A stretch of DNA of 64,000 nt from Bacillus sp. ISL-55 (GCF_018613155.1 NZ_JAGGQU010000013.1:62001-126000), one strand, 5' to 3'. Numbered from the stretch's first letter, positions 37,391-47,956 are shown. Translations and numbers: made by a program. Notes: generated by a model from the letters alone, not told the origin.

Positions 37391-37714
37391 TGCATTTTCT
37401 TCTTTAGCTGCCGCCAATGATTTTGCGGTGATTTTAAAATGAGAAGCATGCCATGCAACATCTGAATTCACGAATAAAATTGCCTGAGGCGATTCATGTT
37501 TAACATGGAATTTCTCAGCAATATGGTTGGATAGATCACGTGAATCCTGGACTGTTAGATAATATAGATTATCATTGCCATCGTTTTCGAACTTCGCGAA
37601 TTCATCATATCCAGCAGCGCTGATTGGGCAGGTCGTGCTGTGCTTCAGCATGAAGAATGTTTCACCGGAATCGACAAGTGCGTTAAACTGTTCGATTGAA
37701 TCAATCTTTTTCAT
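37385..37714 (-). CDS. ytxJ: Bacillithiol system redox-active protein YtxJ
   Basis: Thioredoxin-fold protein of the bacillithiol system (monothiol bacilliredoxin class). The 109-residue protein has the active-site T-C-P-I-S-A near residue 28. It is the last gene of ytxGHJ, 85 bp after ytxH with a hairpin in between. ATG 37714 follows AAAGGAGAG. In B. subtilis this operon is part of the general stress regulon. Confidence 0.93.
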   Translation of the reverse strand: MKKIDSIEQFNALVDSGETFFMLKHSTTCPISAAGYDEFAKFENDGNDNLYYLTVQDSRDLSNHIAEKFHVKHESPQAILFVNSDVAWHASHFKITAKSLAAAKEENAK

Positions 37715-37748
37715 CCTACTCTCTCCTTTTATTCAAGCCTTTTTTATA

Positions 37749-37788
37749 AAAAAATAAACGGTGAAGCTATCTTACCACTTCACCGTTT
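37749..37788 (-). terminator. Hairpin terminator between ytxH and ytxJ
   Basis: Stem aaacggtgaag (37756-37766) with cttcaccgttt (37778-37788), then a T tract on the minus strand. It should lower expression of ytxJ relative to ytxGH, unless ytxJ has its own promoter. Confidence 0.75.
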
Positions 37789-37799
37789 CATTGACAAAC

Positions 37800-38279
37800 T
37801 TACTGATTTAGCTTGTTTTCAGTATCATCGAAAGCCTTTTGTGTTTCTTCAAGCTTCTTTTGGATTTCTTCTCCAGTAGCAGTGTGTGTGTGTTCCATTG
37901 TGCTTGTCTCTGCCATGGATGTTGGTACTTCTTGAAGTTCAGCTTCGTCAACTTCCGTGTTCTGTGAAGTATTACCGTTTTTGTTCTTCATGTCCTTCAC
38001 TTTGTTGGCAATTGTAGAAGACTGCTGTGAAACAGTTTCTTTCAAGCCGTTTGCCTTTTCCTTCGCTACCGATGCAAGGTCAGCACTCTTGTTCTTTAGT
38101 GTAGAAGTTTGCTCATTAAGCGATCCTCTTAACTCTTTGCCTGACTTAGGAGCAAGCAATAATGCTGCCAGTGCTCCGGCAAGCCCGCCAACAATTGCTC
38201 CAGTGACAAAATCCCTGGAATTATTGTTGTCCTCTTTCATCTGTCCGTTTACATCATATTGGCTTTGTTCTCTGTTCAT
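37800..38279 (-). CDS. ytxH: YtxH-like general stress protein
   Basis: A 159-residue protein with one transmembrane segment (G-A-I-V-G-G-L-A-G-A-L-A-A-L-L-L, residues about 26-41) ending in L-L-A-P-K-S-G-K-E-L-R, then a long Lys/Glu-rich helical region predicted as coiled coil. YtxH family; function unknown. I chose ATG 38279, spaced correctly from GGTGGAG; the longer frame begins at 38300 inside the end of ytxG. It is the second gene of ytxGHJ. Confidence 0.9.
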   Translation of the reverse strand: MNREQSQYDVNGQMKEDNNNSRDFVTGAIVGGLAGALAALLLAPKSGKELRGSLNEQTSTLKNKSADLASVAKEKANGLKETVSQQSSTIANKVKDMKNKNGNTSQNTEVDEAELQEVPTSMAETSTMEHTHTATGEEIQKKLEETQKAFDDTENKLNQ

Positions 38280-38299
38280 AATTTTATCTCCACCTTTCA

Positions 38300-38779
38300 T
38301 TAATACCGAACACGTTCACGCTGCCTCGTTACCATCTCTTCGCCTTCTAGCTGATGGTCAATCTTGGCTGTTTTTTTTGATTGCCACTTATCCTTCAACT
38401 CAAGGAATACGTTGCTCCACTGAACAACCTGGGAAATCTTGTCCTTATTTTTGTCAATCTGAAGATCCACCATTGTTTGGACATTATGAATAGATTGATT
38501 GAATCTCTGAACCGAATTTCCTACATCCTTCACAGCATTCACGACACCGTTCAAGCTTTCAGATTTTCTCGAAATATCGTCGGCCAAATTATTTGTTTTG
38601 TGCAGAAGCTCCGTCGTTTCACGAGTCACTCCATCCAACTGCTTTTCCAGGCCATCAAGTGTGCCTGATACACTGTCTAAAGTTGTTTGTAAGGATTTTA
38701 GAGTTTTGGATAACGACACGACCAAAACCAAGAATGCAATTGCTATGACAGCAACACTTAAATACAAAATAATTTCCAT
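38300..38779 (-). CDS. ytxG: DUF948 membrane protein YtxG
   Basis: A 159-residue protein with an N-terminal transmembrane helix (I-I-L-Y-L-S-V-A-V-I-A-I-A-F-L-V-L-V-V, residues about 3-22), then a coiled-coil-like segment (T-L-D-S-V-S-G-T-L-D-G-L-E-K). DUF948/YtxG family; function unknown. It is the first gene of ytxGHJ. A sigma-B-type promoter is visible at 38811-38835. ATG 38779 follows GGAGGTG. Confidence 0.92.
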   Translation of the reverse strand: MEIILYLSVAVIAIAFLVLVVSLSKTLKSLQTTLDSVSGTLDGLEKQLDGVTRETTELLHKTNNLADDISRKSESLNGVVNAVKDVGNSVQRFNQSIHNVQTMVDLQIDKNKDKISQVVQWSNVFLELKDKWQSKKTAKIDHQLEGEEMVTRQRERVRY

Positions 38780-38810
38780 TGTTGAACACCTCCGTTAGCA
38801 TATGTACATT

Positions 38811-38835
38811 TTACCCCGCAGTTAGCGACGTAAAC
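38811..38835 (-). promoter_or_regulatory. Candidate sigma-B promoter of ytxGHJ
   Basis: On the minus strand GTTTAC (38835-38830) and GGGTAA (38816-38811) are separated by 13 bp. This is close to the general stress promoter pattern (GTTTAA, 12-14 bp, GGGTAT) and fits the known stress control of the operon in B. subtilis. Confidence 0.7.
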
Positions 38836-39070
38836 CACCTTGTCTAATATGTATTTCAATATAATCATACCCTTTTCCTTCCTGAATAAGAATATCTTTC
38901 TACAAATTCCATCATTCATAGTTTTTATAGGAGATTGTTTAGTAAATCTGATGAGAAGAACGGCAGCCTTCAGTTACTTGGCACAACCAATGCAAGCTAA
39001 GTCTCCTTTCATGCCTTAGAGTATTTGTAATTTTAATTGTAATTCTGCCAAATAACTACTCCATTGGTAG

Positions 39071-39376
39071 AAACGGATTGACTTTGCTTACATAAGGGTT
39101 GCTTTCGGCTTGTACGGGACCCTTATAGAAGCGGATTGCCTTACATATGGGTCTCTTTCAACTGGAACGGGACCCTTATAGAGGCGGATTTGCTTACATA
39201 AGGGACTCTTTCGACTGGAACGGGACCCTTATAGAGACGGATTTGAACGCATAAGGGGCTCTTTCGACTGGAACGGGACCCTTATAGAGGCGGATTTAAC
39301 CGCATAAGGGTCCCTTTCGCCTTGAACGGGACCCTTATAGAGGCGGATTTGACCGCATAAGGGCCTCTTTCCAATA
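39071..39376. repeat. Tandem dyad-repeat array, 53 bp period, five full units plus a partial
   Basis: Full units begin at 39116, 39169, 39222, 39275 and 39328, an exact 53 bp step, preceded by a partial unit from 39071. Each unit has gggacccttat and then ataagggtccc-type arms about 18 nt apart, with a nested gcgg...ccgc pair. The unit at 39275 folds perfectly in both ways: within the unit, and with the next unit. The array lies in the 798 bp gap between ytxG and the aminopeptidase gene (divergent). The rest of that gap shows the sigma-B site and no gene. Confidence 0.95.
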
Positions 39377-39577
39377 GCGATACACTTAAAAGCTCCATTG
39401 GTGACCTGTTTTTCTATTTACTTCTATTTCCGTTCCTCAACCGGCGATCGATTATATCTTCTTGCAGCTAAACTAAATTGATTATTCTCAATCTCCTGAA
39501 AGGAAATGAGTACAAACATTACCCTTTCGGTTACAATATGATTATGTGCTTTATTTTAATACATAGGAGTGATATCG

Positions 39578-40693
39578 GTGAAAGACCCACGTATTCAAAA
39601 ACTGGCAAAAAACCTTATCAATTACTCGGTCAAGCTTCAAAAGGGTGAAAAGGTCCTGATTGAAAATTTCGGTCTCCAGCGTGAGCTTGTTACGGCTTTA
39701 GTGAAAGAAGCATACGAAGCAGGCGGATATCCATTCGTATCATTGAAGGACCACCAGGTGGACCGTTCATTACTTATGGGAGCCCAGCAGGAGCAATTTG
39801 ACATGATTGCTGAATTTGAAGCAAATGTGATGAGTAAAATGGATGCTTACATTGGCCTTCGTTCTGGAGATAATATCAATGAACACGCTGATGTTCCGGC
39901 AGATAAAATGAAAATCCATGGCAATACAATCGGCAAGAAGGTACATAGGGACATTCGTGTTCCAAAAACAAAATGGGTTGTCCTGCGTTACCCTAACTCA
40001 GCAATGGCACAGCTTGCGAAGATGAGTACGGAAGCGTTCGAAGATTTCTACTTCGACGTCTGCAACCTTGATTATGGAAAAATGGATAAAGCAATGGACA
40101 GCCTGGCAGATCTGATGAACCGCACAGATAAGGTAAGGATTACCGGACCAGGAACTGACCTGAGCTTCTCAATCAAAGATATCCCGGCTGTAAAATGTGC
40201 CGGTGAGCTGAATATCCCTGATGGTGAAGTTTACACAGCACCTGTTCGTGATTCAGTCAATGGCGTGATCACCTACAATACACCATCTCCTTACCAGGGG
40301 TTCACTTTCGAAAATGTGAAGCTTACTTTCAAGGATGGCAAAATCGTTGAAGCGTCTGCGAACGATTCAGAGCGCATCAACAAGATTTTTGATACAGATG
40401 AAGGCGCTCGTTTTATCGGAGAATTCGCAATCGGCGTGAATCCATATATCTTGCATCCAATGCAGGACATCCTGTTTGATGAAAAAATTGATGGAAGCTT
40501 CCACTTCACTCCTGGACAATGCTATGAGGATGCATTCAATGGCAACCATTCCAATATCCACTGGGATATGGTCAACATCCAGCGACCTGAATACGGAGGC
40601 GGAGAGATCTATTTCGATGACGTACTGATTCGCAAAGATGGACGCTTTGTTATTCCAGAACTTGAAGGCTTGAACCCTGAGAACCTTAAATAA
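39578..40693 (+). CDS. Aminopeptidase, M29 family
   Basis: Metallo-aminopeptidase of the AmpS/AmpT type, 371 residues. Visible elements are G-L-R-S-G-D-N-I near residue 92, A-G-E-L-N-I-P-D-G-E-V-Y near 210 with the metal-ligand Glu, G-E-F-A-I-G-V-N-P near 284, and H-F-T-P and N-I-H-W-D-M near 310-335 with histidine ligands. GTG 39578 lies 8 nt after AGGAG; the GTG at 39569 overlaps that site. The protein likely trims N-terminal residues from peptides in the cytoplasm. Confidence 0.9.
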   Translation: MKDPRIQKLAKNLINYSVKLQKGEKVLIENFGLQRELVTALVKEAYEAGGYPFVSLKDHQVDRSLLMGAQQEQFDMIAEFEANVMSKMDAYIGLRSGDNINEHADVPADKMKIHGNTIGKKVHRDIRVPKTKWVVLRYPNSAMAQLAKMSTEAFEDFYFDVCNLDYGKMDKAMDSLADLMNRTDKVRITGPGTDLSFSIKDIPAVKCAGELNIPDGEVYTAPVRDSVNGVITYNTPSPYQGFTFENVKLTFKDGKIVEASANDSERINKIFDTDEGARFIGEFAIGVNPYILHPMQDILFDEKIDGSFHFTPGQCYEDAFNGNHSNIHWDMVNIQRPEYGGGEIYFDDVLIRKDGRFVIPELEGLNPENLK

Positions 40694-40711
40694 GTGAGAG
40701 TCGAAGAACAT

Positions 40712-40748
40712 ACAAAAGGATGCGGACCAATTGGCCGCATCCTTTTGT
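40712..40748 (+). terminator. Terminator of the aminopeptidase gene
   Basis: A 14-bp stem, acaaaaggatgcgg (40712-40725) with ccgcatccttttgt (40735-40748). It may also stop murC read-through from the other strand. Confidence 0.85.
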
Positions 40749-40781
40749 ATGTCAAAAAATATGGATTTTCCACTTCGAGAA

Positions 40782-40901
40782 TTGTCCAGCTGCGGCTCCT
40801 AACTCCTCGGGACGCTTCGGTCCTGCCAATGAAGTCAAAGAACGACTTCACTGCCAGGCCCTCCAGCGCTTGTCGGAGTTGGACAGTCGCCTCCGCTTTT
40901 C
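40782..40901 (-). repeat. Dispersed repeat family A, reverse copy
   Basis: A near full-length copy in reverse orientation, related to the second unit at 597-718. It contains ccctccagcgcttgtcggag (rc of the shared core) and ends in cgcctccgcttttc, immediately next to the murC stop codon. Confidence 0.9.
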
Positions 40902-40902
40902 T

Positions 40903-42204
40903 TTACACTTGTAACTGATTTTCATATGCTTGCTGGAACTTCTGAATATCGCCGGCGCCCATGAATAGGATAACGCCATTGCCGTGTTCTTTCAGACGTG
41001 TTGTATCATCTTCAGTGATGATTTCAGCGTCTTCAATTTTGTCTTTTAGATCGGTAATCGATAATTTCCCATGAATCTCACGGGCTGAACCAAAGATTTC
41101 GCACAGATAAACCTTGTCTGCCTTATTCAAGCTTTCTGCAAACTCATTCAGGAAAGCTTGAGTTCTCGTAAAGGTATGCGGCTGGAAAACTGCGACGATT
41201 TCACGATCAGGATACTTCTGCTTAGCAGCTTCAATTGTTACTTTGATTTCTGTAGGATGGTGAGCGTAGTCGTCAATGATCACCTGATCTGCAACCTTCT
41301 TCTCAGAAAATCTCCTTTTCACGCCTTCGAACGTTTCAAGCTGAGCCTGGATCACTTTTGATTCAATGTTTTCGTAATGGCACAAAGCAATGACAGCGAG
41401 CGAGTTCAGGACATTATGGTCTCCATAAGCCGGAATCGAGAAGGTGTCATAGAAGTTATTCCTTACAAAAACATCAAATGTAGTGCCTTCAGTTGACTTG
41501 ACGATATTGCGAGCCTGGAAGTCGTTTTCTTCGCCAAAACCATAAAATACAACTGGCACCTTAGCCTGGATTTTCTGCAGCTGCTCATCATCACCGCATG
41601 CAAAGATACCCTTTTTAACCTGCCATGACATCTCCTGGAAAGCGGAGAAAACGTCTTCGATATTGGCAAAGTAATCCGGGTGGTCAAAGTCGATATTCGT
41701 CATGATTGCGTAATCAGGGAAATACGAAAGGAAATGGCGGCGGTACTCACATGCTTCGAATACAAAGTATTGAGCATCTTTGTCGCCTTTCCCTGTTCCA
41801 TCGCCAATCAGGAATGATGTAGGCTTGGCGCCCCTCATCACATGCGCAAGCAATCCAGTAGTCGATGTCTTTCCATGAGCCCCAGTAACCGCAACACTTG
41901 TAAAGTTTTGCATGAAATCACCAAGGAATCGGTGATATCTGATAATTGGAAGGCCAAGCTTCATTGCTTCCTGAATTTCTTCATGGGTATCGGGATAGGC
42001 ATTGCCTGCAATAACCGTCATCCCAGGCTGTATATTTTCCTTATCAAACGGAAGGATCTTTATTCCAGATTTCTCAAGGGCTACCTGGGTAAAAAAGTGC
42101 TTATCATAATCGGAGCCCTGTACCTGATAATCCATATCATGGAGAACTTGAGCTAACGCACTCATTCCAGACCCCTTTATACCTACAAAATGGTAAATAG
42201 TCAT
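40903..42204 (-). CDS. murC: UDP-N-acetylmuramate--L-alanine ligase
   Basis: Adds L-Ala to UDP-MurNAc in cell wall synthesis. The 432-residue protein has the B. subtilis length. The N-terminal domain holds [11 protein letters not shown], and the central ATP-binding loop G-A-H-G-K-T-S-T-T lies near residue 110. D-Y-A-H-H-P-T-E follows near 340. ATG 42204 has GGAGG 8 nt upstream; the longer frame to 42222 lies on that site. ytxGHJ-murC order matches B. subtilis. Confidence 0.97.
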   Translation of the reverse strand: MTIYHFVGIKGSGMSALAQVLHDMDYQVQGSDYDKHFFTQVALEKSGIKILPFDKENIQPGMTVIAGNAYPDTHEEIQEAMKLGLPIIRYHRFLGDFMQNFTSVAVTGAHGKTSTTGLLAHVMRGAKPTSFLIGDGTGKGDKDAQYFVFEACEYRRHFLSYFPDYAIMTNIDFDHPDYFANIEDVFSAFQEMSWQVKKGIFACGDDEQLQKIQAKVPVVFYGFGEENDFQARNIVKSTEGTTFDVFVRNNFYDTFSIPAYGDHNVLNSLAVIALCHYENIESKVIQAQLETFEGVKRRFSEKKVADQVIIDDYAHHPTEIKVTIEAAKQKYPDREIVAVFQPHTFTRTQAFLNEFAESLNKADKVYLCEIFGSAREIHGKLSITDLKDKIEDAEIITEDDTTRLKEHGNGVILFMGAGDIQKFQQAYENQLQV

Positions 42205-42486
42205 ATAAAGAACCTCCAACAACGTCTGTATGTAACACAGTATATGACAGATATCCTGAATTGCTCATTTCGCCTGTTTACTGTATCAAACAGAGCAAAT
42301 TCAATAAAAATTTATATCTGTCTCTCATGTATTGAATCATTATAACATCATTACGGTAAATAACACAGTTACATTAATGCTGTCCCATTGTGGAGCTATT
42401 TTTAAAAAATTGCACCAAAAGCAAATTGTAAAACCGCAATGATGAATAAAAGTATATATTCCCTTTATTAGTTGCTTTCAAACTTG

Positions 42487-43587
42487 TTAAAATTCTACTT
42501 TTTCAAGACGAGGATTCGGCCTGTACTTTCTGCCTGACTTCGCCTGATGTTTTCCGTTCAACATGACATTGTCGCCAGTAAAACCTACTTTTAATTTTAA
42601 AAGGCTACCGCCTACACCATACATGTCGACTGGTACATTATGCTTTTCAAACTCCAATATCCTTTTTTCACTAAAGCCGCCGCTCACGACAATTTTCACA
42701 TGATGATAGCCTTCATCGTCAAGTGCTTTTCTTAGTGCAAAGATTAATTCTGCATTCACTCCGCGAGGATCGAATGTCCCAAGCAAGTGCTGATTGCGCA
42801 GGAAATACTGGTCGATCAGTGTACGAGAGGTATCAACCCTGACGCCCTTCAGCTTTGCCCCAAATTCCCTTGCGACTTTCAATGAGTCAGTAATCGCATC
42901 ATTATTATAATCAACAAGAGCGATCAAATCATCATTAGGGAAGGTTTCCTGATAAGCCCGGGTTGCTGCGACGATATCGCCATTGAACATTTGGATCAAT
43001 GCATGCGGCATCGTTCCCATCCCATGCTTGCCCCACCATTCATTCATCGCATGTGTGGCCTGGGCAGTTGCGCCTCCAATATAGGCTGCATAACCATCCC
43101 CAGCCTGTGTCGTATAATGGTCGTCACGGTCTCCCATGAAAATGACCGGCTTTTGATGGCCTGAATAACTTGCTGCCTTTACGACATTATAAACATTCGT
43201 TGAGACAGACGTTCTTCTAGCCAGGATGCCATCAATGATTCCCTCAAGGTAACCAAAACTCTGGTATGGCCCTGTTATGGTCAGGACGGTTTCAAACGGT
43301 GAGATTTTATCTCCATCCTTAAGTGAATGAATCTCCAGCTCCTCAGGACGGTCAGCAAATGTTTTTACCAGGGCGATCACTTCATCAGTGCCGCACAAAA
43401 CAGCTTCGTCCTTCTGGAAAAACTGCATCGTGATGATATTGTCTTCATGGTATTTCTTTACAAGCTCACGAGTTTTTAGAAAATACACAGCTGAAAACCA
43501 GCCATCACGAATCCTTTCATCAAACTTAAATGTATGATTGGTCAGACGGCTGATTTTCCCCTGCATTTTCAATTCGATTTCTTTCAT
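42487..43587 (-). CDS. Nicotinate phosphoribosyltransferase
   Basis: Forms nicotinate mononucleotide from nicotinate and PRPP in NAD salvage. The 366-residue protein has R-D-G-W-F-S-A-V-Y near residue 27, D-R-D-D-H-Y near 152, M-F-N-G-D-I-V near 200 and a phosphate-binding V-S-G-G-F-S-E near 305. It is shorter than the B. subtilis YueK-type enzyme (about 490) and looks like the compact type. It is placed between murC and sftA, where B. subtilis has no such gene. ATG 43587 follows AAGGAGC. Confidence 0.9.
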   Translation of the reverse strand: MKEIELKMQGKISRLTNHTFKFDERIRDGWFSAVYFLKTRELVKKYHEDNIITMQFFQKDEAVLCGTDEVIALVKTFADRPEELEIHSLKDGDKISPFETVLTITGPYQSFGYLEGIIDGILARRTSVSTNVYNVVKAASYSGHQKPVIFMGDRDDHYTTQAGDGYAAYIGGATAQATHAMNEWWGKHGMGTMPHALIQMFNGDIVAATRAYQETFPNDDLIALVDYNNDAITDSLKVAREFGAKLKGVRVDTSRTLIDQYFLRNQHLLGTFDPRGVNAELIFALRKALDDEGYHHVKIVVSGGFSEKRILEFEKHNVPVDMYGVGGSLLKLKVGFTGDNVMLNGKHQAKSGRKYRPNPRLEKVEF

Positions 43588-43670
43588 CCAAAAAGCTCCT
43601 TCAATAACAACCCAGCATCTATAGTTATTTATCCTTATTATAAGTACATGCTAATAAAGAATACCATTTA

Positions 43671-46600
43671 TTAATTGAATGTACTAGTTTCCTGGAGGGC
43701 CTCAAGATCCGAAGCAGTAATCAGGACATCCCTCGGCTTGCTGCCCTTGCCCTCAGAAATGAATCCTTGCTGCTCCATCATCTCGATCAGTCTCGCCGCA
43801 CGGTTATAGCCGATCTTAAAGCGGCGCTGGACGCTTGAAGTTGAAGCGCCGCCCTGGTCGATGACAAATTCACATGCTTCATAGAAAAGCTCATCTTCTT
43901 CTTCCGTGACCTGAGCCTTCTTGAGCAGTTCTTCTTGTTCAAACAAGTATTGTGGAGCACGCTGCTCCCTGACAAAGGCGACAATGTCATCAATCTCATT
44001 GTCGGTAACGAAGTTTCCCTGCAGACGGAATGGTTTTGATGATCCATTTTCCAGAAACAGCATATCCCCGCGGCCAAGAAGCTTTTCTGCCCCGCTGATA
44101 TCAATGATTGTCCTTGAATCCACTTGTGAGGAAACAGAGAAGGCAATCCTTGTAGGAACATTCGCTTTAATCAGGCCTGTAATGACATCGACGGATGGAC
44201 GCTGTGTCGCGATGATCAAATGGATTCCGCAAGCCCGTGCCTTTTGGGCAATCCGGCAAATAGCCTCTTCCACATCGCCTGGAGCCATCATCATCAAATC
44301 TGCCAGCTCATCGATGACAATGACGATATACGGAAGCTTATCAGAAAACCTGCGATATTTCTCGGCAAGTTCATTGAACCTGCCGATATCACGGACACCT
44401 GTATGCGCGAACAATTCGTAACGGCGTTCCATTTCCTCAACTGCCCACTTGAGCGAGGCTGTCGCTGCTTTTACATCAGTGATGACCGGGCTTACCAGAT
44501 GAGGAATTCGGTTATAAGGTGCCAACTCAACCATTTTCGGGTCAATCAGCAGCAGCTTCACCTCATCTGGATGTGCTTTATAAAGCAAGCTGACAAGCAT
44601 CGTATTGATGCAAACACTCTTTCCAGATCCAGTGGCACCGGCAATCAATCCGTGAGGCATCTTTTTCAGGTCAGTCACAATCGGATTTCCGGCGATATCA
44701 AGTCCAAGCGCTACCGATAAAGGAGACTCAAGCTCCATAAAACCTGCAGACTGTAAAATTTCACTTAACAATACCGGCCTGCTTGAATGGTTCGGCACTT
44801 CAATCCCGATTGTGTGCTTTCCTGGTATTGGAGCTTCAATTCGGATATCTTTAGCAGCTAAGCTCAGCTTTATATCATCTGAAAGATTAGTAATTTTATT
44901 GACTTTAACACCTGGTTCCGGCTGTACCTCAAAACGGGTAACCGATGGCCCCTGTGTCACATTGACCACTTTGGCGCCTACATTAAAATTCCTCAACGTC
45001 TCATTGAGCATATGCTCCTGCTCTGAAAGCCATTCAGGATCAGGCGCTTTAAAAACAGGCGGGCTCAAAAGGTCCAGAGGCGGGAAGTCGTATACCGCAG
45101 CTGGGTGGACTTCTGGCTGTATAGCCACTTCTACATCATTCGATTGGGTTTCTTCCCGTTCAGACTGACGGTTCATTTGTGCAGAAGAGGAATTCGCCAC
45201 AGACGGTTCGGCTTGCGTTTGCTCTTCGCTTTTTGATGGAACCGTCACTGGGACAACTTCAACTGATAAATTTTTCTGCTGATTTTCGGCCGTATCCGGA
45301 ATTGCTGCAGCTGTTAATATATCCACCTGTGTTTGAGTCTTTTCAGGTTCCTGTGGGGAGACTGCCAGCTCATCTTGTTGCATTTGCTGGAAATCTGAAC
45401 TGCTGCCTGATGATAAAACTTCTTCTCTATGTTTTTCCATCTCTCCAGCAACAGTTGTTGGGGATTCTTCTACATCAGCCCGGTTTTCGCTATCTGCACC
45501 CCTGGATGCGCTTGTCTTTCTTCCTTCAGTCATAAAAGAAGGATATTTAGACGTGTTCCGCTCTTCCCACTTCCTCTTATCCTGCTTAAGCATGAGAACA
45601 TTGAATGGAAGCTGCCTTTTTGGTTCTGCCGGCTTAACCTCTATTTTCGGTTCAGGGTCAGGACTGTGTTCAGTCTCTGACTTCTCATTAAGGTCTTCCG
45701 TTTCCGAGATTTGTTCCCCCGCAATATCAACAGGCTGATCGTTTACCTCATCCGTGGTTTGTTCCACTTCAATATCAACAGGCTGATCGTTTAGCTCATC
45801 CGTACTCTGCTGATAGCTTATTACTTCGGCCTCTTCCAGGCTATTTTGAATTTCGAGTACTTCGACCTCTTCTGGTTTATCTTGCATACCGGATGCTGCT
45901 ATTTCTTCTAGGTCATGCTGATAACCGGCCAATTCTGTCTTTTCGGCACCCTGCTCAAGCTCAACTTCAGTTATCGTATCAATTTGAGAATCTACACTAC
46001 TATACTCTGGTCCAGGCTCGCTATTAAGAATGATATCGAGCGCCTCTGTTTCCAACTCTGATTGTTCTACTTTTTCATCTGTTTCAGTGACCCCAAGATC
46101 CTGAGTTTCAGCAAGATCATCATCTATGTATATATCTTGCGTCGCTGCTTCTTCATGACTTTCTATTGAAACCGGAGCTTCCTTTAAATCCATAGATTGC
46201 GACTTTATCTGTTCAACTGCACTGCTCTGATTCTTTTCGAAACCCGCCAGTTCATATTCAACATCCTCCAGGTCCGTTTGGGTCTTACTTTTTCTAGGAG
46301 GTCTATTAAATGCATAAATCGGGGACGGAATTTCGGTTGGTTTAAAAGGCTGCCGGAATTTCGGTCCGATGTCTTTCCGATTTTCATACTGGAATTTCGG
46401 TGCAGATTCCACAGGTTTTTTAGGCTTGTATGGTTCAATTGGTTCTTTCGCAGTATCACGTTTGACTTTGCTCCTGGCATCCACGGCTGGCTCCCGGCGT
46501 TGATTGTGGAAGGACTCACTCTCAGATTGCCGCTCATTCTTAATTCTCAGTGAACCTTGCTCTTTAATGAACGGTTTGATTTCAACATCCTTGCTGACCC

Positions 46601-46829
46601 TCTCAGGACGCCCTTTTCTCGGCTTGGATTTTTCAGGCGCTGCCTCCTCATCCGGAATCAAAGGAAAACGAAACTGACCTTTTGGATATTGGTATAATAC
46701 CTTTGCTTCTATATCCCTTTTTTCATTCTGCTCTTTTTTTAATGGCTTCGAAACAGGTTGCTCTTGTTCAATATCATTAAATTCATCATCATTTTGGAAC
46801 ACGCTAAAAATCTTTTTAATCCAACTCAA
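43671..46829 (-). CDS. sftA: DNA translocase SftA (FtsK/SpoIIIE family)
   Basis: Septum-associated, soluble DNA pump that clears chromosomes from the division site. The 1052-residue protein (B. subtilis about 950) has a long disordered, acidic N-terminus (residues about 1-580) with no membrane helix. The motor follows, with Walker [10 protein letters not shown] near 720, Walker B V-I-D-E-L-A-D-L near 825, and a C-terminal winged-helix (gamma) region that reads KOPS/SRS-like sequence. The N-terminal tail contains a 16-residue duplication (N-D-Q-P-V-D-I twice). The start is ATG 46829. Confidence 0.95.
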   Translation of the reverse strand: MSWIKKIFSVFQNDDEFNDIEQEQPVSKPLKKEQNEKRDIEAKVLYQYPKGQFRFPLIPDEEAAPEKSKPRKGRPERVSKDVEIKPFIKEQGSLRIKNERQSESESFHNQRREPAVDARSKVKRDTAKEPIEPYKPKKPVESAPKFQYENRKDIGPKFRQPFKPTEIPSPIYAFNRPPRKSKTQTDLEDVEYELAGFEKNQSSAVEQIKSQSMDLKEAPVSIESHEEAATQDIYIDDDLAETQDLGVTETDEKVEQSELETEALDIILNSEPGPEYSSVDSQIDTITEVELEQGAEKTELAGYQHDLEEIAASGMQDKPEEVEVLEIQNSLEEAEVISYQQSTDELNDQPVDIEVEQTTDEVNDQPVDIAGEQISETEDLNEKSETEHSPDPEPKIEVKPAEPKRQLPFNVLMLKQDKRKWEERNTSKYPSFMTEGRKTSASRGADSENRADVEESPTTVAGEMEKHREEVLSSGSSSDFQQMQQDELAVSPQEPEKTQTQVDILTAAAIPDTAENQQKNLSVEVVPVTVPSKSEEQTQAEPSVANSSSAQMNRQSEREETQSNDVEVAIQPEVHPAAVYDFPPLDLLSPPVFKAPDPEWLSEQEHMLNETLRNFNVGAKVVNVTQGPSVTRFEVQPEPGVKVNKITNLSDDIKLSLAAKDIRIEAPIPGKHTIGIEVPNHSSRPVLLSEILQSAGFMELESPLSVALGLDIAGNPIVTDLKKMPHGLIAGATGSGKSVCINTMLVSLLYKAHPDEVKLLLIDPKMVELAPYNRIPHLVSPVITDVKAATASLKWAVEEMERRYELFAHTGVRDIGRFNELAEKYRRFSDKLPYIVIVIDELADLMMMAPGDVEEAICRIAQKARACGIHLIIATQRPSVDVITGLIKANVPTRIAFSVSSQVDSRTIIDISGAEKLLGRGDMLFLENGSSKPFRLQGNFVTDNEIDDIVAFVREQRAPQYLFEQEELLKKAQVTEEEDELFYEACEFVIDQGGASTSSVQRRFKIGYNRAARLIEMMEQQGFISEGKGSKPRDVLITASDLEALQETSTFN

Positions 46830-46991
46830 TATAAATCACTCTTTCTTTCGCATTTCATTATTATTTTAACAGTAAATCAATATTTTTCGAGATAAAATGA
46901 AAGAATGAGCATTTTTTACGAGAAGAAATCTTCCTTAACAATCAACTTTAGGCTCAGTTATTTACAAAACATTACATCATATGTATATAAA

Positions 46992-47111
46992 GGAAAGTGT
47001 AAGCGCCTTGGTCAGCCTCGACAAGCGCTGGAGGGCCGACCGGTGAAGTCGTTCTTTGACTTCATTGGGCGGACCGAAGCGACTCGAGGGGCTAGGCGCT
47101 GGAACTAGACA
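46992..47111 (+). repeat. Dispersed repeat family A, full copy
   Basis: A copy starting gtgtaagcgccttggtcagc with ccgacaagcgctggaggg-type core and ending ctaggcgctggaactagac. It fills much of the 326 bp between sftA and ytpQ, where B. subtilis has ytpR. Confidence 0.9.
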
Positions 47112-47141
47112 AAGGAAAAAAGCCCGTTAATTCCGGGCTTT
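47112..47141 (-). terminator. Terminator of ytpQ
   Basis: Stem aaagcccg (47119-47126) with cgggcttt (47134-47141), followed on the minus strand by a T-run. Confidence 0.8.
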
Positions 47142-47155
47142 CTCTTCTTTCGTAA

Positions 47156-47956
47156 CTATTCCTTTTTTGTTTTACCTAAAATAAAGATTGGCTCCAATTC
47201 TCCTTCTTCATACAGGAAGCTTAGGGCAGTAATTGGCACTCTTCCACTCGCAAAAAAGCTCATCGTCATCTGGGCCAATATATCATAACCTGTGTTATTT
47301 TCCACATCTGCGATGATCAAAACATCTTGATGGGGAACGGCCACAGTCATGGTTCCCTTCATCTTTTTCTTCATTTCATTCAAGAAACTTGTATTCAAAA
47401 TCCTGCTGGCATCATAGCCGTCATTCGAATTGAGGAAATAAAATGTGTTATCTGCTACACGGTCCTCTTTTAATTTTACGGAGAGTGAACGGACATTGAA
47501 CAAAGCCGTCTCACGGACCTGGCCTGCTGACCATCCTTCTTTTTTCAAAAGCTTCGAATCAATAAGCCTGTATGTAGTGCCTAAATCCAAAGCGTAATAT
47601 ATCCTTGTTTCCGCGGTATGATCATCATAAAGGAAAGGAACCCCTTCCTCGGCTTCTGATGGAAATGACGTCGACCGGATGACAGGAAAAATATTTTTTT
47701 CCTTTCCTGACAGCTCGACCTGGCTTTCCATCGCATTCAGACCTTCAGTTACATAATAGACGACCTCATCAATCGCTTTTTCCTTATGATCCTGCCACTT
47801 GGCGACAATCCCAGGAATAGCAATGGTGATGCCGCGGCCCGTATTTTTGTTTTCAATTCTCAACTGATCCTTTTCCCGGTCATAGGAAAAAGTCCGATCA
47901 GGATGTTGAAGACGATCCTCCAGCTCTTTCCGCATTTTTCTGCTATCCATTTTCAT
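47156..47956 (-). CDS. ytpQ: DUF1444 family protein YtpQ
   Basis: A 266-residue soluble protein of the DUF1444 family. No catalytic motif is recognised. It is predicted cytoplasmic, with mixed alpha/beta composition. It lies 89 bp downstream of ytpP on the same strand, a conserved pair in Bacillus. ATG 47956 follows GGAGGG 8 nt upstream. The function is unknown. Confidence 0.9.
   Translation of the reverse strand: MKMDSRKMRKELEDRLQHPDRTFSYDREKDQLRIENKNTGRGITIAIPGIVAKWQDHKEKAIDEVVYYVTEGLNAMESQVELSGKEKNIFPVIRSTSFPSEAEEGVPFLYDDHTAETRIYYALDLGTTYRLIDSKLLKKEGWSAGQVRETALFNVRSLSVKLKEDRVADNTFYFLNSNDGYDASRILNTSFLNEMKKKMKGTMTVAVPHQDVLIIADVENNTGYDILAQMTMSFFASGRVPITALSFLYEEGELEPIFILGKTKKE

Noticed and set aside
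40609-40851. Reading frame on the minus strand with V/M-K-S-F-F-D-F-I-G-R-T-E
   Set aside because: It runs through a family A repeat and the aminopeptidase terminator. The same peptide appears at 46905-47108 only because the repeat is present there too.
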